Assembly (NCBI GenBank): GCA_016865505.2
Contig: AP025252.1
Coordinates: 1,798,001 to 1,862,000 of the forward strand
Reading direction: 5' to 3'
Source: Bryobacterales bacterium F-183
GTDB lineage: Bacteria > Acidobacteriota > Terriglobia > Bryobacterales > Bryobacteraceae
DNA: 64,000 nt
The number at the start of each line of letters is the position of its first letter. The stretch's first letter is position 1. A model generated the notes under the pieces. It was not told where the DNA came from and searched no databases. It saw nothing but the letters and a program-made list of their open reading frames with translations. Position numbers and translations under genes: made by a program. This document shows, one piece after another, positions 16,384 to 24,859 of the stretch.

Positions 16384-18283
16384 TCAGCGCGATCCCCGGC
16401 GGGTAATCCTTGCCCGACGTGAACTCTTTCAGCGCCTGTACGTTGATCAAGGTCGACACGCCTTCCTTCGCCGCCGCGGCATAACTCCGCTGCAGCGCCC
16501 CGCGCATCTCCTCCACCGTACGCACGTACTCGCCCCGCGCGCCCAATCCCTCGGCCATCTTGTCGTACCGCAGGTTCTCTTGAAACAGATACATGTGCAT
16601 AGACCGTGCCGACGACACTGCCGAAGGCCACATGCCCCACGAATTGTTGTTGTAAATCACCGAAATGATCGGGATCTTGTACTTCGCAGCCGTATCCAGC
16701 TCAAACATGCTGTACGCGACACCCGCATCGCTCGTCACCACCAGCGCCGGAGCACCCTTGTACGGTGCCTGCGGACCCACGCCGCGCTGCACCGCCGCAC
16801 CCGCGCCAATCATCATCGCCAGGTCCGGACCAATCGCGCCGTACTGATACGCGCACACCACGCTCTGCCCAGGCCGGTTCGCCCGGAGCCACCGGCTCGC
16901 AAATAAACCCGTAGTCCAACCGCCGCTACCCGACACCGTCTGCTTCGGGTCAATCGCACCCTTATAGAAGAAGTCGTGGACCTCTTTCGCCATCACCGCC
17001 GGATGCAAGTGCCCCGTCGCCTGCGAATGCTTCAGCCCCAGCGCGTAATGATCCAGATTCTGCTTCTCAAACGCCGCTCGCGCGGTAGCCAACTCGCCCA
17101 CCCAGGCCTCGCGCTTTTTCGCGGGCAGGGCATTGGCAAGCGCTTCCAAAAAGATCTTCTCGTCACTCACGATGCCCAGATCCAGCGGCCAGTTGCGACC
17201 CAGATCCTCCTGCACCGGATGCACCCGAATCGCCTTCACTTCCGGCGCCAGCCTGTACTCGCCAGGGCTCGGCATGCAGTACTGTCCAATAAAAATCACC
17301 AGATCCGCCGACATCAACGCATCCGGCGAACACGCCGCCGACAACCGGTGATCATCCGGCCAATGCCCGCGCGTCGGACCCGACGTCACCACCGCAATAT
17401 CCTGCCGCTCGGCCACCAGCTTCAGCGCATCCCAAGCCTTCCGCTGGAACACACCCTGCCCGGCGATCAACAGCGGACGCGCGGCCTTACTAATCAAATC
17501 CGCCGCCTGCTGTACTTCTTTATTCGAAGCCCCCGGCCGGCTCTCGCTCCGGTACTTCTCCTTTCCGTAGTAATCCGTCAGCGACCCGGCATCAGTAAAC
17601 CGCGCCCTCGCCACTTCACCAGGAAAATCCAAATGCACCGGACCCGGCACGCCGCCCTTCAAATTCCGGAACGCATACGCGCCGTACTCATGCACGCGAT
17701 TCGGTGCCACCAGCCGCTTGCCGTACTTCTTGATGCCCTCGGTCAGTGGCTGCTGATACCCGGTCTGGATAAACGCCTCGCGATCATCGCCCGCCATCTG
17801 CATATTGCTCGCCAGCACCAGCAACGGCGTACGCGCCGCAGAAGCCGCCGCGATGTTCATGATCATGTGCGTAAACCCAGGACCCTCAGTCCCCGAGCAC
17901 GCCGTAACCTCGCCGGTCACACGCGAAAATCCATCGGCAGCCGCGCACATCGCCCCCTCGGTACGTCCGCCGTACGCAGGTACGCCAGCTGCCGCAATCG
18001 CGTTGATCACCGTGTAATTGCCGGGACAGCAGAACATCGCCGCCAGCTCTTCTTCCTTACAGAGCTTGGCGAACACCTCCGCCCCGGACATACCTTTGCC
18101 TTCGAACGAACCAGCCTTAGCAGGCTCACTCAGCGTGGCAGGAACTTCTTTCGGGATGGCAATGCTTGGAATGGGCGCAGCCATGAGCGACCGCGGTTGT
18201 GCGACAAAACCCGCCGCCGCTACGCCAGCAGCTTTGGCCAAAAGTTCCCTACGTCGCGAACCGCCAGAATTCGATATCGGCAT
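16349..18283 (-). CDS. Thiamine-pyrophosphate-dependent enzyme (acetolactate synthase/benzoylformate decarboxylase type) with Tat signal
   Basis: This 644-aa protein has three TPP-enzyme domains. The N-terminal PYR domain carries the activating Glu at E109 (GRTEGAMCAAADGFSR); a central domain covers about 255-400 and the C-terminal PP domain about 420-640. The PP cofactor motif runs from SDAG to YNNNSWG; the usual GDG start is replaced by SDA, but the closing Asn pair is intact. The first 36 residues form a twin-arginine signal (SRRRELLAKAAGVAAAGF), so the enzyme may be exported with its cofactor already folded in, which is unusual for this family. Substrates of relatives are 2-oxoacids; which one is used here cannot be read from sequence. 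Confidence 0.8.
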   Translation of the reverse strand: MPISNSGGSRRRELLAKAAGVAAAGFVAQPRSLMAAPIPSIAIPKEVPATLSEPAKAGSFEGKGMSGAEVFAKLCKEEELAAMFCCPGNYTVINAIAAAGVPAYGGRTEGAMCAAADGFSRVTGEVTACSGTEGPGFTHMIMNIAAASAARTPLLVLASNMQMAGDDREAFIQTGYQQPLTEGIKKYGKRLVAPNRVHEYGAYAFRNLKGGVPGPVHLDFPGEVARARFTDAGSLTDYYGKEKYRSESRPGASNKEVQQAADLISKAARPLLIAGQGVFQRKAWDALKLVAERQDIAVVTSGPTRGHWPDDHRLSAACSPDALMSADLVIFIGQYCMPSPGEYRLAPEVKAIRVHPVQEDLGRNWPLDLGIVSDEKIFLEALANALPAKKREAWVGELATARAAFEKQNLDHYALGLKHSQATGHLHPAVMAKEVHDFFYKGAIDPKQTVSGSGGWTTGLFASRWLRANRPGQSVVCAYQYGAIGPDLAMMIGAGAAVQRGVGPQAPYKGAPALVVTSDAGVAYSMFELDTAAKYKIPIISVIYNNNSWGMWPSAVSSARSMHMYLFQENLRYDKMAEGLGARGEYVRTVEEMRGALQRSYAAAAKEGVSTLINVQALKEFTSGKDYPPGIALNAEPGVGAFAH

Positions 18284-18320
18284 GGATGACCAAAAAACGT
18301 AGCAACTGCTATCGCCGGAG

Positions 18321-19106
18321 TCAATGCGCCTTCAGCCACTTGGCAAACGCGTCCGGCCACACATCCGCCGTGTTGCCATTCTTGCGGATCCCAAACCCGT
18401 GCCCGCCGGTTTCGTACACATGCAACTCCGCCGGTACATGCAACCGCTCCAACTCCGCCGCGAACCGTCGCGAATGCTCCGCGCCCACGGTTGGATCATC
18501 TTTCGCATGCACCAAGAACGTCGCCGGACTCTTCGCATCCAACCGCAACTCCGCAGGCACCGCCGGATAGATCAGCGCCAAAAAGTCAGGCCGCCCCACC
18601 TCGGACATAGCCATCATCGCCGCCAGATGCCCGCCCGCCGAAAACCCCATCATCCCCAACTGCCGTACCTTCGGGTACTTCTTGCGAATCAAATCCATCG
18701 CGGCCGCAGCGTCTTCCATCGCCACTTTCGCCGCAGCGGAAGCCTCTGCAAAGCTCCCCATCGACCGCCGCATGTTCTCCCCGCCCGGCAACCGGTACTT
18801 CAACACAAACCCCGCCACCCCGAGCGTATTCAGCCACCGCGCGATGTCGTGCCCCTCTTTATCGATGGCCAAGCGCTGATACCCGCCACCCGGCGCAATC
18901 AGAATGCCCCGCGTCGCACCCTTCGCAGGCAGATACACCGTCACCGTCGGATCCGAAACGCCCCCCACAGCGCGATCCACAACCCCGTTCGTACCGCGCT
19001 CCACCCAACGCTCTGCCACGGCACCCTTGGAAGGCGCCCGCAGCAGCAACACCGGCGGCTCCTGGCTCAAATGCAGGACACACAAAACAGCAACAGCGCT
19101 CATCAT
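18321..19106 (-). CDS. Alpha/beta-hydrolase, acetyl-esterase/xylan-esterase type, secreted
   Basis: This protein of 261 aa has an alpha/beta-hydrolase fold. The nucleophile elbow is GFSAGGH; the Asp is in HAKDDPTV and the His in GGHGFG near the C-terminus. The oxyanion segment GGGYQRLA is typical of dienelactone-hydrolase and acetylxylan-esterase-like proteins. The N-terminal MMSAVAVLCVLHLS looks like a short signal peptide. The start is set at the ATG at 19106, where ATGA overlaps the stop of the upstream RidA-superfamily gene, so the pair is translationally coupled. The substrate is probably an acetylated or esterified sugar, by family. Confidence 0.8.
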   Translation of the reverse strand: MMSAVAVLCVLHLSQEPPVLLLRAPSKGAVAERWVERGTNGVVDRAVGGVSDPTVTVYLPAKGATRGILIAPGGGYQRLAIDKEGHDIARWLNTLGVAGFVLKYRLPGGENMRRSMGSFAEASAAAKVAMEDAAAAMDLIRKKYPKVRQLGMMGFSAGGHLAAMMAMSEVGRPDFLALIYPAVPAELRLDAKSPATFLVHAKDDPTVGAEHSRRFAAELERLHVPAELHVYETGGHGFGIRKNGNTADVWPDAFAKWLKAH

Positions 19107-19858
19107 GACCCGATCACCACCTCCGTCGCGCATCCCCGCATATCCATTTCGTATTCAATGGTCTCAATCGGTGGACGCGAATAATGCCACGTCACCCCAT
19201 GTGATCCGCCCTCTTCCAACCGCTTCTGCACCGTCGCCTCCAGGAACGGGTGGATGTTGTGGACAGTATAAATCTCGCTCACCGTCACCCCACCCCAGGA
19301 CACACCAAGCCCACGCAGACGGCCTTCCATCAGGTCCATCACAAACCGCGCCTTCTCCTGCAACCCCGTCGCACTCAGATCCCCACGCCGAACCACATCC
19401 TTGGGATCCAGCGACCCTTCCGGCAACTCGCCAGCACCCGCAACCACAAACGTCTTGCGCTGCACCTTCGACGGTACGGTATACGAAAACCCATACAGCG
19501 AAGGCTCCGCCGGAGGCCGTACCGCAGGCGCGATATTCGTCCGTGCCACCGGATTCACGCCACCTTCGAGCAGGATGTCCCACTTCTGCAGTACGTCCAC
19601 ATACCCCGCGTTGAACTGCCCAAACCCCGGAAACGTAAACGGCTTCGGCGAACGCAACTCCATCGCACACATCGCCTGCAACGGACGACCCACCGCCTTC
19701 AAGTGAGCCGCCACCGCATCGAACCCCGCCCGCAGCGGCAAACTCTGCAGGAACCGTGCATGCACCACCTCGTACCCCGCCTCCGCCACCACGCCAGCAG
19801 AATACGGGGCGATTCCCTTCAGAAACGAATAGTTCCCACGTCGATTGGCAATCAGCAT
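19103..19858 (-). CDS. RidA/YjgF-superfamily protein (long, two-domain type)
   Basis: This 251-aa protein starts at the ATG at 19858 (MLIANRRGNYSFLKGIAPYSAG). The longer frame to 19972 would run into the divergent gene and adds arginine-rich nonsense, so it is rejected. The second half has the conserved block of the long RidA-like family: RKTFVVAGAGELPEG, VVRRGDLSATGLQEKARFVMDLM, SEIYTVHNIHPFL and WHYSRPPIETIEYEMDMRG. Short RidA proteins deaminate reactive enamines/imines; this long subgroup has no assigned reaction that I know. It is coupled to the following esterase gene by ATGA, and its promoter region (about 30 bp) is shared with the divergent VOC gene. Confidence 0.7.
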   Translation of the reverse strand: MLIANRRGNYSFLKGIAPYSAGVVAEAGYEVVHARFLQSLPLRAGFDAVAAHLKAVGRPLQAMCAMELRSPKPFTFPGFGQFNAGYVDVLQKWDILLEGGVNPVARTNIAPAVRPPAEPSLYGFSYTVPSKVQRKTFVVAGAGELPEGSLDPKDVVRRGDLSATGLQEKARFVMDLMEGRLRGLGVSWGGVTVSEIYTVHNIHPFLEATVQKRLEEGGSHGVTWHYSRPPIETIEYEMDMRGCATEVVIGS

Positions 19859-19889
19859 ATGCGTCTGTTGAGGATATCGTAGGAAGGCG

Positions 19890-20549
19890 ATGAGCGAACA
19901 AGGTTGGAATGCATTTCTCGACGCGACAGCAGCAGACCTCAAGGATTGGGTAGTCCTGCACGGAGGCGCCACAGCCGTCTACCGCACGGCATCCATAACC
20001 GACGCCGCCAATCTCGCAGCGTCGATCGCCGCACTCCCGGCAGCCGCAGACGCGATCCTCACCATCGCAGGTTCCAGGCTCAGCATCCGCCTCACCCGCG
20101 ACCTTTGGAAGCTCGAACCCCACCACGTCGAACTCGCCCGCCAGATCACTCAAATCGCTCGCACCCATAACGCCCAGCCAGATCGCGCCGCCGTTCAAGA
20201 GGTCCAACTCGCCATCGCCGCCAAACCCGAAACAATCCACCTCGACTTCTGGCGAGCTGTCCTCGGTTACGCACCGATGGCCCCCGACAACGCCGTCGAC
20301 CCCCTCGGTCACGGCTCCACCGTCTGGATGCAGGAGATCGACTCCGCCAAACCCCTACGACACGCGATGCACATCGACGTTTCCGTCGCCCGCGATCAGG
20401 TCGAGGCCCGCCTGGCAGCAGCCCTCGCAGCAGGAGGCCGCATCGTCGACGAATCCCACGCCCCCAACCATTGGACCCTATCCGACCGCGCCGGTAATCG
20501 CGTGTGCATCTGCGCGTGGCCGGACGGTGTCGCCAAAGAATTCAATTGA
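19890..20549 (+). CDS. Pterin-dehydratase-like / VOC (glyoxalase-type) fusion protein
   Basis: This 219-aa protein has an N-terminal segment (about 1-100) that resembles 4a-hydroxytetrahydrobiopterin dehydratase, with ILTIAGSRLSIRLTRD and LEPHHVELARQITQIA. The C-terminal half (about 110-219) is a VOC domain: FWRAVLGYAP, VDPLGHGSTVWMQEID, HAMHIDVSVARDQVEARLAAALAAGGRIV and WTLSDRAGNRVCICAW. The His of MHIDVSV and acidic residues could form a metal site. Similar fused proteins are common in actinobacteria and Acidobacteria, and the reaction is not established. The canonical dehydratase His-His-x-x-x pattern is not clearly kept, so the first half may be structural. Confidence 0.65.
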   Translation: MSEQGWNAFLDATAADLKDWVVLHGGATAVYRTASITDAANLAASIAALPAAADAILTIAGSRLSIRLTRDLWKLEPHHVELARQITQIARTHNAQPDRAAVQEVQLAIAAKPETIHLDFWRAVLGYAPMAPDNAVDPLGHGSTVWMQEIDSAKPLRHAMHIDVSVARDQVEARLAAALAAGGRIVDESHAPNHWTLSDRAGNRVCICAWPDGVAKEFN

Positions 20550-20557
20550 CGTCGAGT

Positions 20558-20574
20558 ACTTTACGATGTAAAGT
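20558..20574. promoter_or_regulatory. 17-bp perfect palindrome, putative repressor operator
   Basis: ACTTTACGATGTAAAGT is a 7-3-7 perfect inverted repeat 12 bp upstream of the beta-lactamase-fold gene start and 9 bp after the VOC gene stop. The size and half-site resemble operators of small winged-helix repressors (BlaI/MecI or PadR type), which often control such genes in Acidobacteria. The regulator is not identified. Confidence 0.55.
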
Positions 20575-20585
20575 CAATCGAGGTC

Positions 20586-21614
20586 ATGAAAACAAAAAGT
20601 TTGCTCGCCCTGGCCCTGCTAGCCACCGCAGGATTGTGGATCTACAGCACCGCCGACGAGCAAACGGCCCATAAATCGCCATCCGCGATCCCCAACGCAG
20701 TCGCCGTTGCCCCCGACGCTCGCTTCGACTCCGCCCGCACTTTCGTCCGCCAGGAGATGCTCAAGCAAAACATCCCGGGCGTATCCGTCGCCGCCGCAAC
20801 CCCCACTGGGGATCTCGTTTGGGCAGAAGCGTTCGGCATGGCGGAACCGCACGGTCCCACGCCCCTCACCCCGGACACCCGCTTCCACATCGGCACTGCC
20901 TCAACGATGTTCACCGCCGTAGGACTCGCCAAGTTACCCTCGCTCGATCTCGACAAGCCCATCCAGACCGACGTCCCGCAGGCCAAAGGCACTCAGACCA
21001 TTCGCCAACTCATGAAGGACACCGTCACCGATGACCCCGCTCTCGCCTACCACCGCTGCGAGAAGGCTGTCGATGCTTTGGCTCATCTTCCGAACCAGGA
21101 CGGCCACGGCTGGATCCTCATCAGCGCAGCAATGGAAGCAGTCTCCAAACAACCCCTCCGCACGTTCCTCAAACAGCAAATCTTCGATCCCCAAAACATG
21201 GCGCACACGGGAGCCGAAAGTGCCAGGGACGAGAACCCCGACCACATCGGCGAAGAGGAAGAGGACCCGCCCATCTTCACCGGCATCCGCCACCTCTTCC
21301 GCCTCCACATCAAGCCGCCACCCGGACGCCCGGCCTCGATCTACGAAGCCCCCAGCTTCCGCCAGCGCTTCCGCCCCGCCCGAAACCTCTCCTGCTACGC
21401 CGGAGCCCTCGCGTACCTCTCCACACCCTCAGACCTCGCCCGCTTCGCCGCACTTCAAAAGCGACCGGACACCCAAGGCGAACTCCACGGAGCCAAAATC
21501 GTCGCCCTACGCACCATCCCCAACAAAAGCCTCACCCTGGTCGTAATGGCCAACGCCACCTACGCCGACCCAGGCTTCATCGCCACCCAAATCGCCCACC
21601 AACTCCCCCAATAG
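20586..21614 (+). CDS. Serine beta-lactamase-fold protein lacking the SxxK catalytic motif (probable pseudoenzyme)
   Basis: This 342-aa protein has a signal peptide or membrane anchor (MKTKSLLALALLATAGLWIY). The N-terminal part is a class C/EstB-type beta-lactamase fold: FVRQEMLKQNIPGVSVAAATPTGDLVWAEAFGMAE and LTPDTRFHIGTASTMFTAVGLAKL. In active members the last block reads GSxSKxFTA, with Ser and Lys of SxxK; here it is T104-A-S-T107, so both catalytic residues are lost. The usual Y-x-N region also reads PNQDGHGW instead of YSN. An acidic insert (GEEEEDP) follows. The frame is otherwise intact, so it is probably a binding protein or regulator rather than a pseudogene. Confidence 0.7.
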   Translation: MKTKSLLALALLATAGLWIYSTADEQTAHKSPSAIPNAVAVAPDARFDSARTFVRQEMLKQNIPGVSVAAATPTGDLVWAEAFGMAEPHGPTPLTPDTRFHIGTASTMFTAVGLAKLPSLDLDKPIQTDVPQAKGTQTIRQLMKDTVTDDPALAYHRCEKAVDALAHLPNQDGHGWILISAAMEAVSKQPLRTFLKQQIFDPQNMAHTGAESARDENPDHIGEEEEDPPIFTGIRHLFRLHIKPPPGRPASIYEAPSFRQRFRPARNLSCYAGALAYLSTPSDLARFAALQKRPDTQGELHGAKIVALRTIPNKSLTLVVMANATYADPGFIATQIAHQLPQ

Positions 21615-21615
21615 G

Positions 21616-21700
21616 CGCCAGGCACAGTGGTGCCAGGCAAAGTGCCAGACACGGTGCCAGGCACCACCAGACGAATCCGACCCGGGAACTTCCCGAGCGA
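21616..21700. repeat. Dispersed palindromic intergenic repeat, copy B
   Basis: The sequence has a run of GTGCCAGGCAC-like and GTGCCAGACAC-like short palindromes, then the shared tail CCAGACGAATCCGACCCGGG and the AACTTCCC element. It fills the gap between the convergent beta-lactamase-fold and alpha-hydroxyacid oxidase genes. The downstream CCTAAGCACTACCCCGC matches a segment that also follows copy C. Confidence 0.65.
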
Positions 21701-21724
21701 ACCCATACCACCTCGCCCTAAGCA

Positions 21725-22900
21725 CTACCCCGCTACCACATGCGACCGCTTGATCTCCGCCACGGCAGTCGTCCCGCACTGCGCCATCGCCAGATGCAAC
21801 TCGCGCTTCAGGATGTCCAGCACCGCTTCCACCCCCGCCTGCCCAAACGCGCCCAAACCCCACAAGTACGGCCGCCCGATCCCCACCGCCCGCGCCCCAA
21901 GCGCCAGCGCCTTGAACACATCCGTACCCCGCCTCACCCCGCCATCCAGCAGCACCGGCATCCTCCCCCGCACGCTATCCACAACCTCCGCCAGACAATC
22001 AATCGTCGCCCGACCACTATCCTCCGCACGACCCCCGTGGTTCGACACAACCAGCCCGTCGATCCCCTCATCCACCGCGACCCGCGCGTCATCGCCCTCC
22101 GAAATCCCCTTCAGCACGATCTTCATCTTCGTGTACGCCCGAATCTTCCGCACGGACTCCCAGGTGAACGCTGAGTTGTAAATCGTCACCCCTGTCGTAT
22201 CCATGCCATCCAACATCGGACGCCGCGCCCCAAACTTGCGCACCGTCCCATGACAGCTATCGCATTGCCTCTTATCCAAAGCCGCAAACCGCTTCTGTGT
22301 CTCCGTATTCCGCCCCGCCGGGATATCCACCGTAATCACTAACACCGGACATCCCGCCGCCTCCGCCCGCTTCACCATCCGCTCGGCGACCGCATCGCTC
22401 GACGTCGGATAGAGCTGATACCACACAGGCCGCGTCGCCGCCTTCATGACATCCTCAATCCCGTACGTCGACAACGTCGACAACAACTGCAACGTCTGCC
22501 TCGTCGCTCCCGCCCGAGCCGCTGCCAACTCACCCTCGGGATGGTACGCCCGCTGGCTCCCGCAAGGGCACAGAAACAGCGGCGTCGGCCATCGTGTACC
22601 AAATAACTCAATACTCGTATCGATCTTCGACACGTTCATCAGCCGCCGTGGACGCAGTTGATACCGTCCAAACGCCGTATGATTCGCCTTCACCGTGACA
22701 TCGTCGTCCACACCCGTCGTCAGATACCCAAAATGCGCTGGTGGAAGCGCGGCACGTGCAGCCGCTTCAAACTCCATCACATTCAAAGCATCCTGCGGCT
22801 TCTGCAACAACCCAGGTGACGGCTCCTGCCCCATCAACAAAGGACTCGAAGCCAGAAAGCGCAGAAACTCGCGACGCGCGGTGATCAACTGTTTCGGCAT
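21725..22900 (-). CDS. FMN-dependent alpha-hydroxyacid oxidase/dehydrogenase with Tat-like signal and CxxCH motif
   Basis: This 391-aa protein is a TIM-barrel flavoenzyme of the lactate/glycolate/mandelate oxidase family. The catalytic His is H288 in SNHGGR, with K264 in VLKG and the phosphate-binding GGVRRGTDVFKALALGA near the end. The start is the ATG at 22900; the longer frame runs through the divergent ceramidase start and is rejected. The N-terminus has ARREFLRFLASSPLLM, a twin-arginine-like signal. Unusually, residues 213-217 read C-D-S-C-H within the variable loop 4 region, a perfect CxxCH heme c site. If exported, it could carry a covalent heme and pass electrons from lactate-type substrates to the respiratory chain; that is inference. 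Confidence 0.82.
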   Translation of the reverse strand: MPKQLITARREFLRFLASSPLLMGQEPSPGLLQKPQDALNVMEFEAAARAALPPAHFGYLTTGVDDDVTVKANHTAFGRYQLRPRRLMNVSKIDTSIELFGTRWPTPLFLCPCGSQRAYHPEGELAAARAGATRQTLQLLSTLSTYGIEDVMKAATRPVWYQLYPTSSDAVAERMVKRAEAAGCPVLVITVDIPAGRNTETQKRFAALDKRQCDSCHGTVRKFGARRPMLDGMDTTGVTIYNSAFTWESVRKIRAYTKMKIVLKGISEGDDARVAVDEGIDGLVVSNHGGRAEDSGRATIDCLAEVVDSVRGRMPVLLDGGVRRGTDVFKALALGARAVGIGRPYLWGLGAFGQAGVEAVLDILKRELHLAMAQCGTTAVAEIKRSHVVAG

Positions 22901-22943
22901 AATGCGGAACAAACCTCGGAGGATGAGTATATACAATGGCGAG

Positions 22944-24839
22944 ATGCGATTCCTGCGCATCGCCGCGATCCTTCTAGCTCTCACCGCAGTCGCCTCCGCC
23001 GCCGCCAAGACCATCCGTGCCGGAGCCGCGCAGGTCAACATCAATCCCACCAGTTTCCCCGTCATCATCAACTGCGGCTTTCTGGAACGAACGGGCAAGG
23101 AAATGAATGGCGACCTCTTCGCCCGCGCCATCGTCATTGAAGAAGGCTCCACTCGCATCGCCATCGCCGTTGTCGACTCCTGCATGATGATGCGCGAACT
23201 CATTGACGACGCCAAAGCCCAGGCCTCGGCCAAAACCGGCATCCCGGTGAACCGCATGTTGATCTCGGCCACCCACACGCACTCAGCCCCCGCCGCTATG
23301 GCCTGCCTTGGCTCCCGTCAACAGAAGGATTACGCCGCCGCACTCCCCGCAAAAATCGCCGAAGCCATCGCCGCTGCGCACGCCAAACTTCAACCCGCCA
23401 AGATCGGCGCCGCCTCCATCGATGCGCCCAACCACACGTTCACTCGACGTTGGATCTACCAGCCCACCAAGATGCTCACCGACCCCTTCGGCGAGGTCAG
23501 CGTCCGCGCCAACATGATCCCCGGCTTCGAAAATCCCAACGTCATCGCCCCTTCAGGACCCGTCGACAGCGAACTCTCCGTCGTCTCTATCCAAAGCACC
23601 GCCGGACAACCCATCGCCGTACTCGCCAACTTCGGCAATCATTACTTCGGCTCGTCCGGAGTCTCGCCAGACTACTTCGGCATCTTCGACACCCAACTCG
23701 CCCAAAAAATCGGCGGCAACCCCGTCGTCATGATGTCCCAAGGCACCAGTGGCGACGCCAACACCGCCAACTACGCCAAACCCAAGGCCACCTGGACCAT
23801 CACCGAGTACGCCACCCAACTCGTGGACCTTGCGCTCACCGCTTACCGCCGCATCCAGTACACCCCCGGCGTCCCACTGCGGATGGAAGAAGCCCTTCTG
23901 CCCCTAGGCCGGCGCGTCGCCTCCCGCGAACGCCTCGAATGGGCGGAAAAGACCGCAAAAGCCCAAAAAACGGAGGTCCCAGCGAACCAACCGGAAGTCT
24001 ACGCCCACGAGCAACTCTTCCTTCGCGACACTCCAAAACGCGAACTCAAACTGCAAGCCATCCGCCTGGGCGACATCGCGATCACGGCGATTCCCAACGA
24101 GGTCTACGCCCTCACAGGACTCAAGCTCAAAACCCAAAGCCCTCTGCCCCGCACCATCAACATCGAACTCGCCAACGGCGCTGAAGGCTACATCCCGCCG
24201 CCCGAACAACACCTCTTCGGCGGCTACACCACTTGGGCCGCCCGCAGCGCCGGACTCGAAACCACCGCCGAACCCAAAATCGTCGAAACGCTACTCACCC
24301 TCCTCGAAAAGACCGCCGGCTGGAAGCGCAAGCCAGTCCCCACCCGTTCGACGACAGTCGCGACAAAGCCCTTCGCCCTCTGGCCCCTCGACGACATGTA
24401 CTTCGGCCCCGCCGTAGACGCCATCGGACGCAACCCAGGCAAGTACACGGGTCGAGTGGCGATGTTTTCGGCAGGTCCCACCCCAGAGACGCGCTCCGCC
24501 TACTTCGCGGGCGGGACCTTTGAAGCGACAGTCAAGAACTTCGACCCCGCCGCTTACACGCTGCAATTCTGGCTCTGGGCAGGGATACCCACCTCTCCGG
24601 ACGCAGCCGTCCTCAAGCTAAACGGGACCTCGGTAAACCTACCATTGGACGTCCCCGCAAAGACATGGCATCAGGTGGCAGTTGTGCAGAGGAACGGCCA
24701 AGCGACCCTCTACATCGACGGCCAATTAAAAGGTTCAGTCGCAGTCCCCAAAGCAATCCAATCCATCCAAATGGGACATGGCTTCGAGGGCCGAATCAGC
24801 GACGTCGCACTGTACGCTCGAGCCAAAGCCCCAAATTGA
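22944..24839 (+). CDS. Neutral/alkaline ceramidase-like hydrolase with C-terminal LamG-type domain
   Basis: This 631-aa secreted protein starts at the ATG at 22944, giving the signal peptide MRFLRIAAILLALTAVASA; longer frames overlap the divergent gene. Residues about 20-480 match the ceramidase N-terminal family: FLERTGKEMNGDLFARAIVI, the zinc-site THTHSAP, NFGNHYFGSSG and MSQGTSGDANTANY. The C-terminal 150 residues (FALWPLDDMYFGPAVDAIGR to GRISDVALYARA) form a LamG/concanavalin-like domain, likely for carbohydrate binding. Family members in environmental bacteria often have unknown esterase/amidase substrates rather than ceramide. The esterase gene begins 20 bp downstream on the same strand. 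Confidence 0.8.
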   Translation: MRFLRIAAILLALTAVASAAAKTIRAGAAQVNINPTSFPVIINCGFLERTGKEMNGDLFARAIVIEEGSTRIAIAVVDSCMMMRELIDDAKAQASAKTGIPVNRMLISATHTHSAPAAMACLGSRQQKDYAAALPAKIAEAIAAAHAKLQPAKIGAASIDAPNHTFTRRWIYQPTKMLTDPFGEVSVRANMIPGFENPNVIAPSGPVDSELSVVSIQSTAGQPIAVLANFGNHYFGSSGVSPDYFGIFDTQLAQKIGGNPVVMMSQGTSGDANTANYAKPKATWTITEYATQLVDLALTAYRRIQYTPGVPLRMEEALLPLGRRVASRERLEWAEKTAKAQKTEVPANQPEVYAHEQLFLRDTPKRELKLQAIRLGDIAITAIPNEVYALTGLKLKTQSPLPRTINIELANGAEGYIPPPEQHLFGGYTTWAARSAGLETTAEPKIVETLLTLLEKTAGWKRKPVPTRSTTVATKPFALWPLDDMYFGPAVDAIGRNPGKYTGRVAMFSAGPTPETRSAYFAGGTFEATVKNFDPAAYTLQFWLWAGIPTSPDAAVLKLNGTSVNLPLDVPAKTWHQVAVVQRNGQATLYIDGQLKGSVAVPKAIQSIQMGHGFEGRISDVALYARAKAPN

Positions 24840-24859
24840 TAACATCGCCAAAGTAGGCC

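Noticed and set aside
21725-23278. N-terminal extension of the alpha-hydroxyacid oxidase to 23278
   Set aside because: It would run through the signal peptide and first domain of the divergent ceramidase-like gene; the start at 22900 gives a Tat-like signal.
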